A stretch of DNA of 64,000 nucleotides from Reticulitermes speratus (GCA_021186555.1 JAJKFL010000042.1:30421215-30485214), one strand, 5' to 3'; counted from the first letter of the stretch, positions 44,922 through 56,832 are shown. The notes: a model not told the origin generated them from the letters alone. Translations and numbers: made by a program.

Positions 44922-45213
44922 AGGAGGGAGCTGGGACAGGGAAGTCAGCATTGTGACTAGGCTATGGGCTAGGTGATCTGACGTTCGAATGTTAGCAGGG
45001 GCAAGCTGTTCTCTAAAACATCCAGGCTGGCTCCAGAGCCCACCGAGACTTCTATTCAGAGTGGGTGCTGGGGTTCTTTTCTGGGAGTAAAGTGGCCAGG
45101 ATGTGAACTTGACCACTGTCCATCCAGTGCCAGGGTTAAAAATAAATGGAACTATACCTCTACTTCCCTTATATGCTTTCATGGCATGGACAGGGACAAC
45201 TTTACCTTTTATG
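44922..45213 (+). repeat. SINE family A, copy 3 (diverged)
   Basis: A tRNA-like head (gactaggctatgggctaggt, then gacgttcgaatgttagcagg), a shared body (ccaggctggctccagagccc) and a 3' end cttcatggcatggacagg with an actttacctttt tail align with the copies at 3307 and 6300. Confidence 0.75.
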
Positions 45214-45670
45214 CTCAGAGAAGCCTGTTTAAGTGCATATGTAGTCTCAGAGGGTATATTGAAGACGTAACATTGCTAAGATTCTGCTGGACTACACAGT
45301 GTTACTTGCTGGAAGACAGTTTTCTTCTTAGTGTCCTCAGTGAGAACTTCACGTCTCAGATAACAATGTAACATATTGGCCATGTGAATTTGTGAAGTAG
45401 AAACAAGTTATCACCAATTAAGGTCTTGAAATTAAGATTTGTAACATTTCTTGAAAACTGTGTCACTTTTAATTGTTTGAAGAATGTATAGTAGCAATGT
45501 GGCTGCCAAATAGACTGCATTTAGCTGTCAGTTAAATGACTACTGACCCACTTTAGCTAAGCATGTGAAACTATGTGGATATAGATCATAGATGTACCTG
45601 CATATTTTATGTGAAATGTTGTTCATGTGTGAACAAGACAAATGCAGTAAGAAACCTTGAGGTTATTTAC
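45214..45670. other. intergenic DNA without recognised genes
   Basis: No motif recognised; the segment ends at a (TA)n run (45675-45695). Confidence 0.4.
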
Positions 45671-45789
45671 TCATATATATATATATATATATATGACAAA
45701 CTGTCATCAGAACCTTTATTAGCGTAAATTTTGTGCAAAAATCGGTCAGTAAATACTGCATAAGTGTTCAGATGTTTGTCTTACAGGTT

Positions 45790-45950
45790 TTTAGAGCATG
45801 TAGATTTGTGGGTTGACTTTAACACCGACGTTTCAGAGAAACTTGCCTCCATCATCGGGTAATGGTATTACATCCAGTTAGACATAAAGTATCAACCCAC
45901 ATTCCTACACAGTGTCAAAGCCCAGAAGACTCATATGAACAATACCGCTT
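45790..45950 (-). mobile_element. Penelope-type terminal repeat remnant
   Basis: Contains a hammerhead-like motif (45824-45861) and, about 60 bases to its right, agcccagaagactcatatga, similar to the gcccgagaagactatattga of the terminal segments at 39.3 and 39.9 kb. No coding part is attached. Confidence 0.5.
45824..45861 (-). ncRNA. hammerhead-like motif, partly decayed
   Basis: On the minus strand: CCGATGA (U4 replaced or lost), T, a GGAG...CTCT stem, GAAACGTC and GGTG. GGT can pair with ACC on the other side of the core if one base is missing. The minimal stem III is ACGT. Confidence 0.4.
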
Positions 45951-45959
45951 GTCAAAATT

Positions 45960-47330
45960 TGAAAAACCATACGTAATTGTTAATTTATAGTTCCTTACTT
46001 CCCTCACCATACAGCGTGCTGTAGATCACTTCCATAACTTTGTGTTATCTATTGAATATTTCACATTGAAAAATTTTGGATGGAAAATATTGATTTTATG
46101 GAGGGCATTACAAGAAAATCAGATCTCTGTGAACTCATGAAGACTGATTGTTTTGATCCCCCGAATGCACAACACATTTAATAAGTTTGTGATCCAAAGC
46201 CATACTTACTCTGTGGACGGGCGCTGGCAACAAAGTGCAAGGTGGTGCACTTGCACAAGTTTGGGATTTTTTGCATTTAGCAAGCAATAAAAGTATACAA
46301 CAACAAACCTAAATTTAATACAGTCTTAGTCTGAGGATTAATTAAGGATTTTTATTAAGTGACGTATGTTCTTGTCTAGTCCAGCATTGATCATTAAAAA
46401 ATATGGTCATTTTAATTGTAGTTAATGTGCATCACCTTGCAAAAATTCCAGCCGGCACTATTGTCTTTGGAGCATAATTCTTCAAAACTAGCAATCATGA
46501 AGCTGGTGAATAATTTTCTTTATGGAACCCTAATGATCATTAGCATAAACAGCCTGCTGCTGGCCCCTATTCTGAGACATCTGAATTCATTTAATCAAAT
46601 TGTATTCAAGATTCATTTTACTAGTGTCCTGTCTACACAAAGGTCTTCAAATGATATCTTCCTTTTAGGTTTTCTAACCAAATTCTGCAAGCTGTAAATT
46701 TCACATTGGGAGCCATGCTGTCTAACCACCCAACATACTGTGTACCATCACAATACAGCACGGTAAAAGGTGTACTAATTAGACAAGCTTGACATGTTTT
46801 ATGCTGTAGTTCGTTTGAGGCTCTCATGGTGGTAGGTCTGAAGACAACCGTTTTCTGGCATGTGACTCCATGTAGTCTGGTCAGTAGGTACCATTGTTTT
46901 AGAGGCAGTTATTGTTAAGGTAGGTGAATAAGCAGGAGTGGATACAGGGACAGGATGGGTAAGGACAGTTGTGGCTGAACAAATTGGACGGTTCAGAGAA
47001 GCAACTCAACCTTCTGTCCTTTGCAGGGCAAAATTTTTCTTTGCAGTTCTCCCTCAAGTCCCTTTCCCATTACTCTACCCTCTTAACCCCTCTTCTTTTT
47101 TTGCTCCTTCTGGTACCCCATATATATTGCTATTTCTCACTTCACTTTCCCCACGTCCCCCCTGCCCCCATAAATTACTGCTTTCTTCACTGTTATCCCA
47201 TTCACTCTACTTACAGTCAGCCGTTTTAAGTAAAATCAGATTTGTCCTGCCCCAGATATTACACTGACTGAGCTGTCCCAGCTCCATATTAGATATGAAA
47301 AGGAGACGGTGTGCTTTAAAAGTTCGCCCA
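45960..47330. other. intergenic DNA without recognised genes
   Basis: About 1.4 kb. The stretch at 46850-46905 (cgttttctggcatgtgactc, gtagtctggtcagtaggtac) belongs to the short interspersed repeat of 24680. The pyrimidine-rich frames at 46938-47267 look accidental. Confidence 0.4.
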
Positions 47331-48080
47331 GGGGCCGACATTATCTCACACATGCATAACGTCGTTGTACGGGTCTTTGCTTGAACAGTTTATAGCTATT
47401 TATACCTTTTAGGGGACCCAAGTTTTCATCGTCATGTTCAAAAGAAGCCGCTATTGGACCATATCGTGAGCCGCAATCCAGTTAATGGCTTTACAACTTA
47501 CACTTCTCTAGATTGATTTTAATGTTTTCACCCTTCGTCCAAGTGATCACTTACCTTGAAGTAATCAACCCAAATTTTATATGAGTTTCTTGTTTTGTCC
47601 CCTTATTCCTTCATTTTATCGCCATAAATAAATTTTTACAGCTTCCTTGATACTTCTTATCGCTTAGGTCTCCAGTGCTTGTCACCGCCAATCTATTTTC
47701 TTGCCTCAGTCGGCTCAAACACTAACATTTAAGACTTACTGGGGAGGCAAGCGTTACGAATCCCAGCTAAGACACCGACTATCCCTATACGTCACGACCG
47801 CTTCTTGCCACGTCCTTTCCAATTTAAGGGTTACAAAAAGTTTAGTTTAATGAAATACAAGCAAACAATTGGATTGATCGACGTATGTAAAATATATAAC
47901 ATAAGCGTTAGGTGTGGTGATGTTCCAGATTACGCGACGTTGGTAGACGTGATGTTTGTGCACGAGTTGTATACTAATCATAATCATAAACTAGGAGCAA
48001 CATGGCATGCGCGGGGTTGGTTGGATGCTTGAGAGCCCGGCTACCCGTGCAGTACAGCTGTAGAGTTCGTGGCATGTAGA
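47331..48080 (+). promoter_or_regulatory. probable promoter and 5' untranslated region of the secreted-protein gene
   Basis: This is the least repetitive stretch of the right half, with more CG dinucleotides than its surroundings (for example gcgacgttggtagacg and catgcgcggggt at 47930-48020). It directly precedes the signal-peptide exon. No definite TATA box or initiator could be assigned, so this is an inference from position and composition. Confidence 0.3.
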
Positions 48081-48213
48081 ATGCCCACAACAATGAAATG
48101 GTGGACAGTGCTAGTGGTCGCAGTGGTTATGTGTGCTGGGACAGTAAAGGCCGGGGCACAAGAAACCGGTCCTCACTCGGGGCACACACTTGCTGACAGG
48201 GGATATGTGGCAG
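48081..48213 (+). CDS. first exon of an unidentified secreted protein (signal peptide)
   Basis: ATG at 48081 (or a second in-frame ATG at 48093) opens 44 codons ending at the donor GCAG|gtgagtag at 48214, phase 1. From the second methionine the reading is MKWWTVLVVAVVMCAGTVKA, a textbook signal peptide: a basic start, a hydrophobic core and small residues before the likely cut after VKA. It is followed by GAQETGPHSGHTLADRGYVA. The product family is not recognised. No later exon was found in the remaining 15.8 kb, so the gene must have a long first intron or continue beyond the window. It is too short for simple open-frame listing and was found from the splice donor and signal sequence. Confidence 0.6.
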
Positions 48214-48690
48214 GTGAGTAGGATGGGAGGCCACACCCACTGCCGGGGTATTGAGGAATTGAGATTGCACTTTATAATGTTTCATGGCATGATGTACATC
48301 TGAAGGAGTACTAGTGTACGCTAACGTTAGTGTTGTTAACAAAGTAAAGGGGTGAAGGCCGTCAATCACAACTAAGTTTTGTGTTATCTTACATAACTTT
48401 AATGCGACGTGTTACAACGTTAATGAAAGGAGGCCTACATGAGAACAGTCCGAGGAGTTTAAGTATTCTTGCTTATATTTACATTACGCAACATTAGGAA
48501 CATATATTAAATAAAAATAAAACAAGGAATGGTTTAGTGTCCAAAAAACCAATTCATAAATAATTCAGACTATCGCAAATTACATGATGTCCCCCTCTGG
48601 GCCGAACAACATATCGCGGAATCAAATCACACAATACTCAGCCCAACAAAATGCACTCTATTTTCAGGTATTCTATATTACAGTATCCGT
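48214..48690. other. putative first intron of the secreted-protein gene, start
   Basis: Starts with the strong donor gtgagtag. No other feature recognised before the hammerhead-like motif at 48696. Confidence 0.4.
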
Positions 48691-48695
48691 AAATC

Positions 48696-48739
48696 AATCC
48701 AACATGTTTCAATCCCTCATGGGATCATCATCAGGGATT
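48696..48739 (-). ncRNA. hammerhead ribozyme-like motif with complete minimal fold
   Basis: On the minus strand: stem I 5' strand AATCC, CTGATGA, one U, stem II GATCCC/GGGATT with ATGA loop, GAAA, a palindromic stem III ACATGT, T at the cleavage position, then stem I 3' strand GGATT, fully complementary to AATCC. All conserved core bases of the hammerhead are present apart from the extra U before stem II. The two-base loop of stem III means a monomer would be unstable and a dimer more likely. Confidence 0.75.
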
Positions 48740-48759
48740 CGTATGAAAGTAAGCTTGCA

Positions 48760-49560
48760 CAAAACACTAACAATGTATGTACATATTAAAAATATATAGA
48801 ATGTATAAAAACAGATAATCAGTTAAACTGTAGGCGATTTCGTAGTGGATCCCTGGTCTGTGAACTGTAGATTGCCTGTTTATGTGCGGTGGATAAGACA
48901 GTACAGTACAGTGCTCTTGATCTTAATTATTTGTGGTGTTTTCCTGCCTGAAGAATGACGGGGTTCCCGCTAGACGTTTCCGTGTTAAAACCCGTCTTTA
49001 TATTGTTGGTTGGTGTCACACTTGTGTTTGGTGTTGTGTGGTTAAGAAATCATGTGTATTTATTCATACATCACTTAATCAGAAGCCGTTTAGTAGTTTG
49101 AGGTATGAAATAAGCGGCCCAGCATACATGGCCGACAAGTTGCTTTTGAAAAAAAAAATCATAAAGTAGTTTTTTTTATGCTGACTGTACTTAAAATTGT
49201 AATGTAAGACTTCTTAGGTAGGTAGCTTGTTTAAAGTCAAGAAGGGAGAGAAAAATGTTCGGGCATAAGAGAGATGAAGAAACTGGAGAGAGAAGTAAGT
49301 GACATTACAAGAAATTATACTGACGCCACAGAAAGAAGTCCCATAGATGGTTGGGATGACGGTGCTCGAGGCTTCTCCCTCTTTGCCGATTATTAGATTC
49401 GCCTTCAGTCAATATCAATCAGCCTAAAGTGCATGTTAGCGAAGGTTATTACGTGGTAATCTGTACCAGCATGTGTTTGAACAGAAGGCCTAGATGACTG
49501 GAGGTGAATATAGGGAAATAAGCTGGAGGGGAAAGCCTGCAGAGATGTGTAGAGGGATGA
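48760..49560. other. unassigned sequence
   Basis: About 800 bases; a poly-A run at 49150-49159. A 78-codon frame (48933-49169) has cysteines but no recognised family. Confidence 0.4.
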
Positions 49561-49579
49561 AATCATGAGACCCTTTGTG

Positions 49580-51030
49580 GCCCTAGTATATGTATATATT
49601 TATATTTACATTCCTATTTCTTAGATCCATCTTCCGCCATACACGGGTTGAATATGAAAGTGGTTATAGTTAAGATACGGATGCAAATAGCATCTATGTC
49701 CAATAGTAACAAAACAAGTTACAAAGAAACACAATACAAACAATTTAACAAATGAGAAATGGAATATTAATAATTATAAATAGCACACCCACATTATATA
49801 TCCGCACAGTAACGTCCAATAATACAAATAATAGCAATCCATTGTCCGTAGTTAGGTATAGTAACAATACATCTAAAATTAGTTCATACATCATAAAATT
49901 TATACATAATTAAATATATTTTTAGTTAACAGCGCGCGAGGTAGACAAGAACTCATCAACAGAATAAAAAGCATTCGTTCTAAGATACCTTCGTAAATCA
50001 TTCCGAAACCTGGATGTATTACTTTGGAGATCGACTATATTAGAAGGTAGTGCATTAAATACTCTTATTGACGAATAAAGTACTCCTTTCTGAATAGCAG
50101 AAAGTTTCACGAATGGTATATGAAGTTTATTTTTCTGCCTCGTGTTCATACCATGAAGTATGTAATTAGTCTGATAGACATCTGGGTTTCTTACTACAAA
50201 CATCACCATGGCATAAATATACATACTAGGTACAATGAGCATGTCTAACTTCTTGAAAGCCTCCCTACAGGAGCTCCTATGCCCTAGTCCCAGCATAATC
50301 CTTAAAACCCTTTTTTGAATCAAGAATAAATTTCGAATTGATGCTGAAGAACCCCAAAAAATAATTCCATAACTGACTATAGAATGGAAATATGCGAAAT
50401 AAACCATTCGTAATGTTTTTAGATTAAGCGTATAAAATAGTTTCCTGATATGTAATTGACAGCTCAGCTTTTTTGACAGTTCTTCTGAATGCAATTTCCA
50501 GTTTAGGTGAATATCTAGTTGTAGGCCAAAGAATCTAATAGATTCAGCAACCTTAAGGAGTTGACCATTATATGTTGTGCTTAAGAGATAAGTAGGCGAT
50601 TGAGAGGGAATAAATTTAACTACATTTTTCTTATTCAGATTTGGGATTAACTGATTTTTTTTAAACCAATTGGAAATGCAAGTTAGTATTGAATTTAACT
50701 CGAAATTTAATTCACTACAATCACTAGATGAAACAAGTATGCTAGTATCATCTGCAAAAAGTATGGTGTTAAGAAGATTCGTTGACTATGGATGGAAAGT
50801 CATTTAAGTATAAATTGAACAGCAAAGGACCCAGGACAGATCCCTGTGGTACTCCACGTTTAACTACTTCCCAGTATGAAAAATAACGAGGTAGTAGGTA
50901 GTATGGGCAACTTACATTCTTTTCATCATACAGCACACCCTCGCTAACCCGATAGTTACGTTCCGAAACAAGGCCTGATTGAAAATTGAATTTCAGGTAC
51001 TTGCAGCTGCTGTTAATTCTCATTACCGCT
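49580..51030 (-). pseudogene. CR1/Jockey-like LINE, 5'-truncated, one frameshift
   Basis: On the minus strand: VKRGVPQGSVLGPLLFNLYL (RT motif), then a one-base frameshift near 50775, then NTILFADDTSILVSS with an intact FADD, ESIRFFGLQLDIHLNW, SYGIIFWGSS, IQKRVLRIMLGLGHRSSC and a C-terminus with GVLYSSIRVFNALPSNI ending at a stop at 49922. It is of the same general type as the element at the left edge of the window but better preserved. The 3' end runs to about 49580 and ends near gtaaatataaatatatac. The RT N-terminus and endonuclease are absent. Confidence 0.87.
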
Positions 51031-52150
51031 TAAATAATCTGTTTCTTCATTATTCATAGGTACGTAGCAACAGGTTTAAAATTAGACACTTAAAAGAACT
51101 CAAAAAGAAAGACATGCTGCAATGATAATTTGAAAGTTAGAAACATAATTTCTGTTGTCATTATATTCCAGCTCGAACATACGTGGATTTTTTTTTTTTT
51201 TTGCTGATGCCACCAATATTTTTGTGTTTACATAAATTAAAAAGTAGTGGAAACCAAATACCACTGTTGAAGACGGATTACTGTATTGTTATTCTCTGGC
51301 GCTACAGTCGGATCCCTAGCTGTGTCTTCTTTATTATGAATTAATATATCTGTATAAATTCTGATTTTTCTTTTCTTATCAGTCAGATTTGATAGTAATT
51401 ACGAAAAAATAGGAAAAGACAGCAGCTGTATAGAATAATGGCAGGCATGCAGATCCGATATTTGCAGCATCCAGGTTCTTCTGAAGTGGTTCATGTCGTA
51501 TTTGCAGATAGCAGCACCTTTTAGTACGTGTTGTTATTCTATAAAATTTAGTATGTTAGTTGGCTTGTGAATGTAGTTGTGTTTTCAGAACTTTCAATGT
51601 TCATGCAGTGCATAGTCAGAGAAGTCGTGATGTCGGTGTGTTCCTTAGGGACTATAACATATTTGAGTGGAGAGCAATAAAATCAGTGCTGTATGGCGAA
51701 GTGTGGTATTGATAACCGCAAAATTTTTTCGTTTAATTTTTAACGGGCTTTTTGCTTTTCATAAAAAAGACTGATGGTAGTACCTGCGGAATGAAGAAAC
51801 ATCAGATCGCGAAGCCAGTAACTTCCTGAAATGTTAGTGCTCAAATAGCATGAGAACCCCTGACCAAACTGCTTAATTTAACTCTGTAAACTCAGAATGA
51901 ACCACATGCTTGAAAAATAATAATTTTTGTAGTTCACGGAGAATGTATTTATAAGTTTCTTTAGACCCTCAGAATAAGCAGCATTGATTTCCCTAAATAG
52001 CATGTGCTTTATGTGAGGTAGGAGACATTTTTAAACGCCATTTACATGATTTCCCACCAGTGCTCTATACTGGTCATGCTCATGCTACTCTTATAAGGAC
52101 AACGGGCGTAGCAAGACTGTTTTATTCTTCGGAAAATACATGTTTATGCC
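51031..52150. other. unassigned sequence
   Basis: About 1.1 kb without recognised genes; a poly-T run at 51189-51203. Confidence 0.4.
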
Positions 52151-52159
52151 TTAAAGAGC

Positions 52160-52320
52160 GTGCCATTTTTCGGGCGGTTAATCGCCGACTTCTTCCCGCG
52201 GAGTTCTCAGTCTATGCGGAATTTGTGATGGACAAAGTGGCGCTATGAGACTCCCCCACCCGGAGTACATCGCTTTCCCCTGTTAGCATAATTCCACCAA
52301 TGTTACACACACACATTTTT
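52160..52320 (+). repeat. SINE family D, diverged copy 1
   Basis: The body segment gcggaatttgtgatggacaa, agtggcgctatgagac and a pyrimidine-rich cgctttcccctgtt align with the family D copy at 54692. The head (gcggttaatcgccgacttct) is degraded. Confidence 0.55.
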
Positions 52321-52399
52321 ATATTCATACTACTCTTATCAGAAGGACAAGCTGGCGAAGTCTGGAGAAAAACGATACTTCGTGCTTCAAAGCTTCAAG

Positions 52400-52633
52400 T
52401 ATAGCTCCCATTACAGGCCTTAGCACTCCAGGAGGTTGAGGCTCCCAGAATTTCTCGGCAATCGGTGCATGAAGGTGGTAAGGTTGTCAGCCCTACGCAC
52501 CGGCCACTTTACCACCCAGGAGATATTTCTGGTACTCATTTCTGTTAGAGGCTGAGTCTACTCCAGGGACATAGTGCGGCCGGAAGGACTTTCTGGCTTG
52601 TAGCGCAGTGCCTCAACCAACAGCGCCACAAGG
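52400..52633 (-). repeat. SINE family B, copy 3 (reverse, partial)
   Basis: Shares ccaggaggttgaggctccca, gaaggtggtaaggttgtcag and ggtactcatttctgttagag with the copies at 6616 and 20505. The tRNA-like head is internally deleted (box B is missing). Confidence 0.8.
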
Positions 52634-52639
52634 TTCAAG

Positions 52640-53460
52640 TGGCATAAAAAACTATGCGTCTTGGACCATGCAGGCATTGGAAACTGTAATCTCTTACTGA
52701 AATTTGATGGGAAAACTTCTTTGAAACCAACACACAGAGGAGCAAGGAAAAAATTTCTAAGTTTGTAATTATGTGAGTTGAACTTGCTCAGAATGAATCC
52801 AATAGCTGATTTCGTGTTTCAGGTGTTGGACTTTCGAAATTGCCGAAAGTTAGTAAGGTACTTCTGCTTCATATTCGGGGTATCTGGAGATCGATTATTG
52901 TAGTACCTGAAGCTGTCTTGGTTTTCCTCTTGCCCTAAAAAATATGTTGCTCTAGTGTATTAAAAGAGACCACCACCAGTTTACGTCATTGCAAATGTAT
53001 CATTCACATTCATCCTCTTATTGCGTGCTATATAACGTGCCCAATTAAATGAACGTCTTTAAATACATTCGGAAACAACATCCCTCGGTAAGTGTAAGGG
53101 ATGTGAGAATGGTGTGTTACTGTCATGACACAAGTATTCTGCTTTTGCTAGCCAATTGACCCAAAAGAATATGTTGCATAGTTTTTGTTCTTTCTTAAGT
53201 TGTGAAGAAATCAGAGCTAGCTACCGAAATATTGCATGTGTTTTTATAGAAACTAGAGGCAGGAAAATGCGTCGCCTAGAAACACTTGGAATCTGAATAC
53301 CAGTGTGTTTGGTGGCGGTTTTCTATTGTATGTATCTGGAAGAGAGAGTGGTTTGAGGTGGGGGTATTTTGAAAAATTGTTTTCGGAGAGCGTTATTTAC
53401 TAGAATAAAATCAAAGGCAAAGTGTCCTTTATCTTAATGAATTATCACGCCATAATATGG
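52640..53460. other. unassigned sequence
   Basis: About 820 bases, no recognised features. Confidence 0.4.
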
Positions 53461-53461
53461 A

Positions 53462-53650
53462 CTAGTGGAGTATAGCTCCACTCATTCTCAGCCGCTGCAT
53501 TAGATGAAGGCGAGTGATCTGCTTCGCTGTCCGGCTGCTTTGCCGCCAGGTAAAGAAGCTCCGTTAAACATTGGGTAGGAGGCTGGTTGGGCCCCAGAGC
53601 CGGTCTGTACGGTTTGGATAAAGGGACATCTTTGTCCATGCCTGGAAGAG
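53462..53650 (-). repeat. SINE family A, copy 4 (reverse, truncated)
   Basis: Reverse-strand segments ggccccagagccggtctgta and cattgggtaggaggctggtt correspond to the family A body (cccggccctggggcccaccc and cagcctcctatacaatgggt). Both head and tail are incomplete. Confidence 0.65.
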
Positions 53651-53889
53651 AAAATCCATCCGCTTAGTCTCCTGACCGACTTAGATATTCCGGTCAGATT
53701 CTTAAGTGGTCCATTCAGCACAACATCCAACCTTTCTGACTGATGTTTGTCAAAAATAAAAATAAAAAACAAGTTATCCCGTGTCGCCTTGTTTATCTCA
53801 ATTGAGCCCGTAAACTGTCCCTCTATATAGAGAGAGCTCAGGTTAGTTAATTAGTTAGCCATCGCTTCTTGAAGTAAGTAAACAGACGT

Positions 53890-54050
53890 GGCGGTTAATT
53901 GCAGGCTTCTCGCCTTGGAGACAAGGCTTCGCTCCCAGAGTAGTTACTATGGAATTTGTGCTGGGTAAAGTGGCACTGGCCCAGGCTTTTGTACGGTATT
54001 AGGTCTTCCCCTTTCAGTTTTCATTGCATCACCAATTCGTCTATGATCAG
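53890..54050 (+). repeat. SINE family D, diverged copy 2
   Basis: The segments ctatggaatttgtgctgggt, aaagtggcactggcccaggc and cttcccctttcagttttcat match the body of the copy at 54692. Confidence 0.55.
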
Positions 54051-54059
54051 GGGATGAAC

Positions 54060-54680
54060 AATGGGTCCATTAGCGGCGATAGTTCCAAGAGAAATAGTCT
54101 CAAGCCATCCAAAGAATTGAAAAAGCGCAGAATGTAATAAGAATCGCCTATCATCTTAGGGTAAGAGTCAGTAGAAGGCAGTTGTGTGTTCGCAACATCA
54201 AAATCAATCTCTACATTTGCAGCTGTATTTTCTCTTTCTTCTTCGTATCATCGCTCTCTCGCTGTGTGGTGTTTCCCGCTACAGAGATCTAAACTGACCG
54301 TGGAGGGGCGAGGAGGGGTGGTGCGGTGGAGTGGGGAGATGTACCGATCAAGTATGACAGGGGTTTGCAGTCCCTGGTCCACAGATCAGTGGAAACATTG
54401 ATGGCATGTTTATTACTTATGAGCTAAGTATTTGGTGATTCTGTGGCAACCATAGACGTTACGTAGCCTCGCACGCGATGTCATGATCTTTCTAAAGTGG
54501 AATAGTGTGGATACTTTGTCAAAATTCGAACACTAAAGATGAAAAAAAAAGCCAATTGTTTGTAGGTTATCTAATAACATTAAATCCAATTCAGAAGCTA
54601 TTTATCATTGTATGCCTTTGGTTATTTGAAGAATGTGGCATGAAGCATAAGCTGTCTGCTGCTGCTTGAGAAGATTAAGT
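54060..54680. other. unassigned sequence
   Basis: About 620 bases, no recognised features. Confidence 0.4.
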
Positions 54681-54691
54681 AAATTAAGAAG

Positions 54692-54970
54692 ACGGCCTTG
54701 CCATGGCTCAGGCAGTTAGTAGCCGGCCTCTCACCGCGGAGGTCCGGGTTCGATCCCGGGTCGGTCCATGTGGGATTTGTGGTGGACAAAGTGGCACTGG
54801 GACAGGTTTTTCTCCGAGTACTCCGGTTTTCCCCTGTCAATTTCATTCCACCGGTCCTCCATTAAAATGGAAAAGCAGAAAAAGAACATCATTTTCCTCA
54901 CAGGGTTGCACAATAAGCCGTCAAGGCTGCGGTGCGTCCGTAGCATCTGCTGCGGGGACCTTCAATAAAA
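54692..54970 (+). repeat. SINE family D (tRNA-headed), best copy
   Basis: Box A-like tggctcaggcagttagtagc and box B ggtccgggttcgatcccggg form a good tRNA promoter. The body contains tgggatttgtggtggacaaa, gtggcactgggacagg and aagccgtcaaggctgcggtg. An 11-bp duplication, aaattaagaag, lies at 54681-54691 and 54971-54981. Diverged relatives are at 52160, 53890 and 61340. Confidence 0.88.
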
Positions 54971-55154
54971 AAATTAAGAAGGCTGCCCGAGAGTCGCCGG
55001 TTGTGTGATTCAGATTCGGACTGCCTCTGGAATATAGTCCAGCTGCTTCTTAAAACAAGAATCTTCAAGGCAGAAATTTATTACGTAAATTGCGTACATC
55101 ATATTAATATTTAATCCAATTTAAACAAGACTACATAATGAGGAGCTTTATGAT

Positions 55155-55520
55155 CTGTACTCCTCACCAAATACTATTCGGGTGATCAAATCAAGGAGAA
55201 GAAGATGGACGGTGCATGTGGCACGTATGGGAGAGTGGAGGAGTGGATACAGGATTTTGGTGGGGAGACTTGAGGGAAAGAGACCACTCGGAAGACCTAG
55301 GCATAGATGGGAGGATAATCTTAAAATAGATCTTCAATAAGTAGGATGAGTACATGGACTAAATTAATCTGGCTCAGGATAAGGACAAGTGGCGGGCGCT
55401 TGTGAATGCAGTAATGAACTTCAGGGTTCCATAAAATGCGGATAATTTCTTGACTAGCTAAGGACCTGTTAGCTTCTCAAGAAGGACTCTGCTCCGTGGA
55501 GTTAGTTAATTAGTTAGTTA
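55155..55520 (+). pseudogene. 3' end of an RTE-like LINE
   Basis: A readable stretch resembles the C-terminal part of these elements: KSRRRRWTVHVARMG, RILVGRLEGKRPLGRPRHRW, EDNLKIDLQ, then CSNELQGSIK after stops. A tail of (TTAG)n-like repeats (gttagttaattagttagtta, about 55501-55520) closes it. Only the 3' end of the element is present. Confidence 0.7.
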
Positions 55521-55524
55521 GCCC

Positions 55525-56390
55525 AATTTAAATAATAATATTTTAGTTAATAAATGAGGTGAAGGCTGCATCGTCTTACTGTCTCGCTGTGACAGTGTTT
55601 TGAAACAGGCCACGATTAACTTCTACAGTGTCCTTATCTGCTTATATTTCATTAGTATATTTCCAGTTCATTCGACGCCTTATCATTTATGCAGCTAAAT
55701 ATAAATTATTACGCGATCCGATAATAATAATGTCGTAGCTAATCCATTCTACCCTGTGGACGTAATTAATCGAGACAGATACCAGGTGGTCTATATGTTT
55801 ATAGGACTATGCACAAAGTCGTTGCTGCCTTAATTATTTATAATTAAATTTATCTGAAACATTACTTATTTCAACAAGTAACTGACACACAAATGGTGTA
55901 GGTTATATCTTTACCTGGCGATCCTGACGGGACTACTCTTTGTGAGCGGACGACAGACTTCCGCTGAAAGTGAATGTGATCCTGGACATTGAATGAGTAT
56001 TTTCTAAACTTTATATATATCCTAATACATTTAAATTTCACAATTTATAAAGTCTTTTATCCACTTTAACCTCTGTAAAGTCTATCAGGGTCTCGACTCA
56101 TTTCATAAACACATAACAATAACAAACATTAACAAAGACATGCAGACTTCTCTTTCCGTGGCTCTTAACCTATTCTACGAAAAGGAATGCCACTTGGTGG
56201 CATACATGCTTCGGCCCTGTGTCCCATGCAGTCGTGCACCAGAATTGTTCAAGGGGGCAGTGGGGTTCCGTGGACCCTGAGGCTATATATACTTTATGTG
56301 AAAATACGTGCCTAATACGCAAACTCCTGTAAGTACCTTTTTGTACTAATCATTTGATTTATTGATACAAAATTTTATTGCATTAGTAAT
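55525..56390. other. unassigned sequence
   Basis: About 870 AT-rich bases, no recognised features. Confidence 0.4.
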
Positions 56391-56392
56391 TA

Positions 56393-56722
56393 GTGAAGAT
56401 CGATTTGTATTTTATAGGTAAAGTATCCACACAAAATAAAAACCTAGTTTTTCGTACATACGTGGATACTACATTAAATACCGGGAGTGAAGAAAAGTGT
56501 ACACAACAAGTGATCTACCTGAAGGACCAATTTATCCGGTCGCATGAAGATCCATATATAATGTACAGGATTGACACTGATCTTTTACGTCAGTACTGCC
56601 CTGCCGCACATACATCCACATCATACGGTCTGACGCCATTTTTTTATATTCACATTTTTATGTTTATATTTTTTTGTATTTTACATCTTTTATATTTACA
56701 TTTTAACATATATTTCTCTTAA
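56393..56722 (+). other. 109-codon open frame of unknown nature
   Basis: The first 80 residues look compositionally ordinary (YLKDQFIRSHEDPYIMYRID), the last 30 are a low-complexity hydrophobic stretch from AT-rich DNA. It lies 110 bases upstream of the hammerhead-like motif at 56833 and might be part of the same mobile element. I do not recognise it. Confidence 0.25.
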
Positions 56723-56832
56723 GCAGCACATTTATATATTGATATATATTTTATATATGTAATTGTAAAAAAGGGGAGAGTTCTTCCTCTTACCAAATGT
56801 ATGGAGTTTAATTTTCATAGTTTTCTACCATA

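Noticed and set aside
46938..47267. 109-codon proline/serine-rich frame
   Set aside because: A pyrimidine-rich low-complexity stretch; no signal peptide, domain or splice sites.
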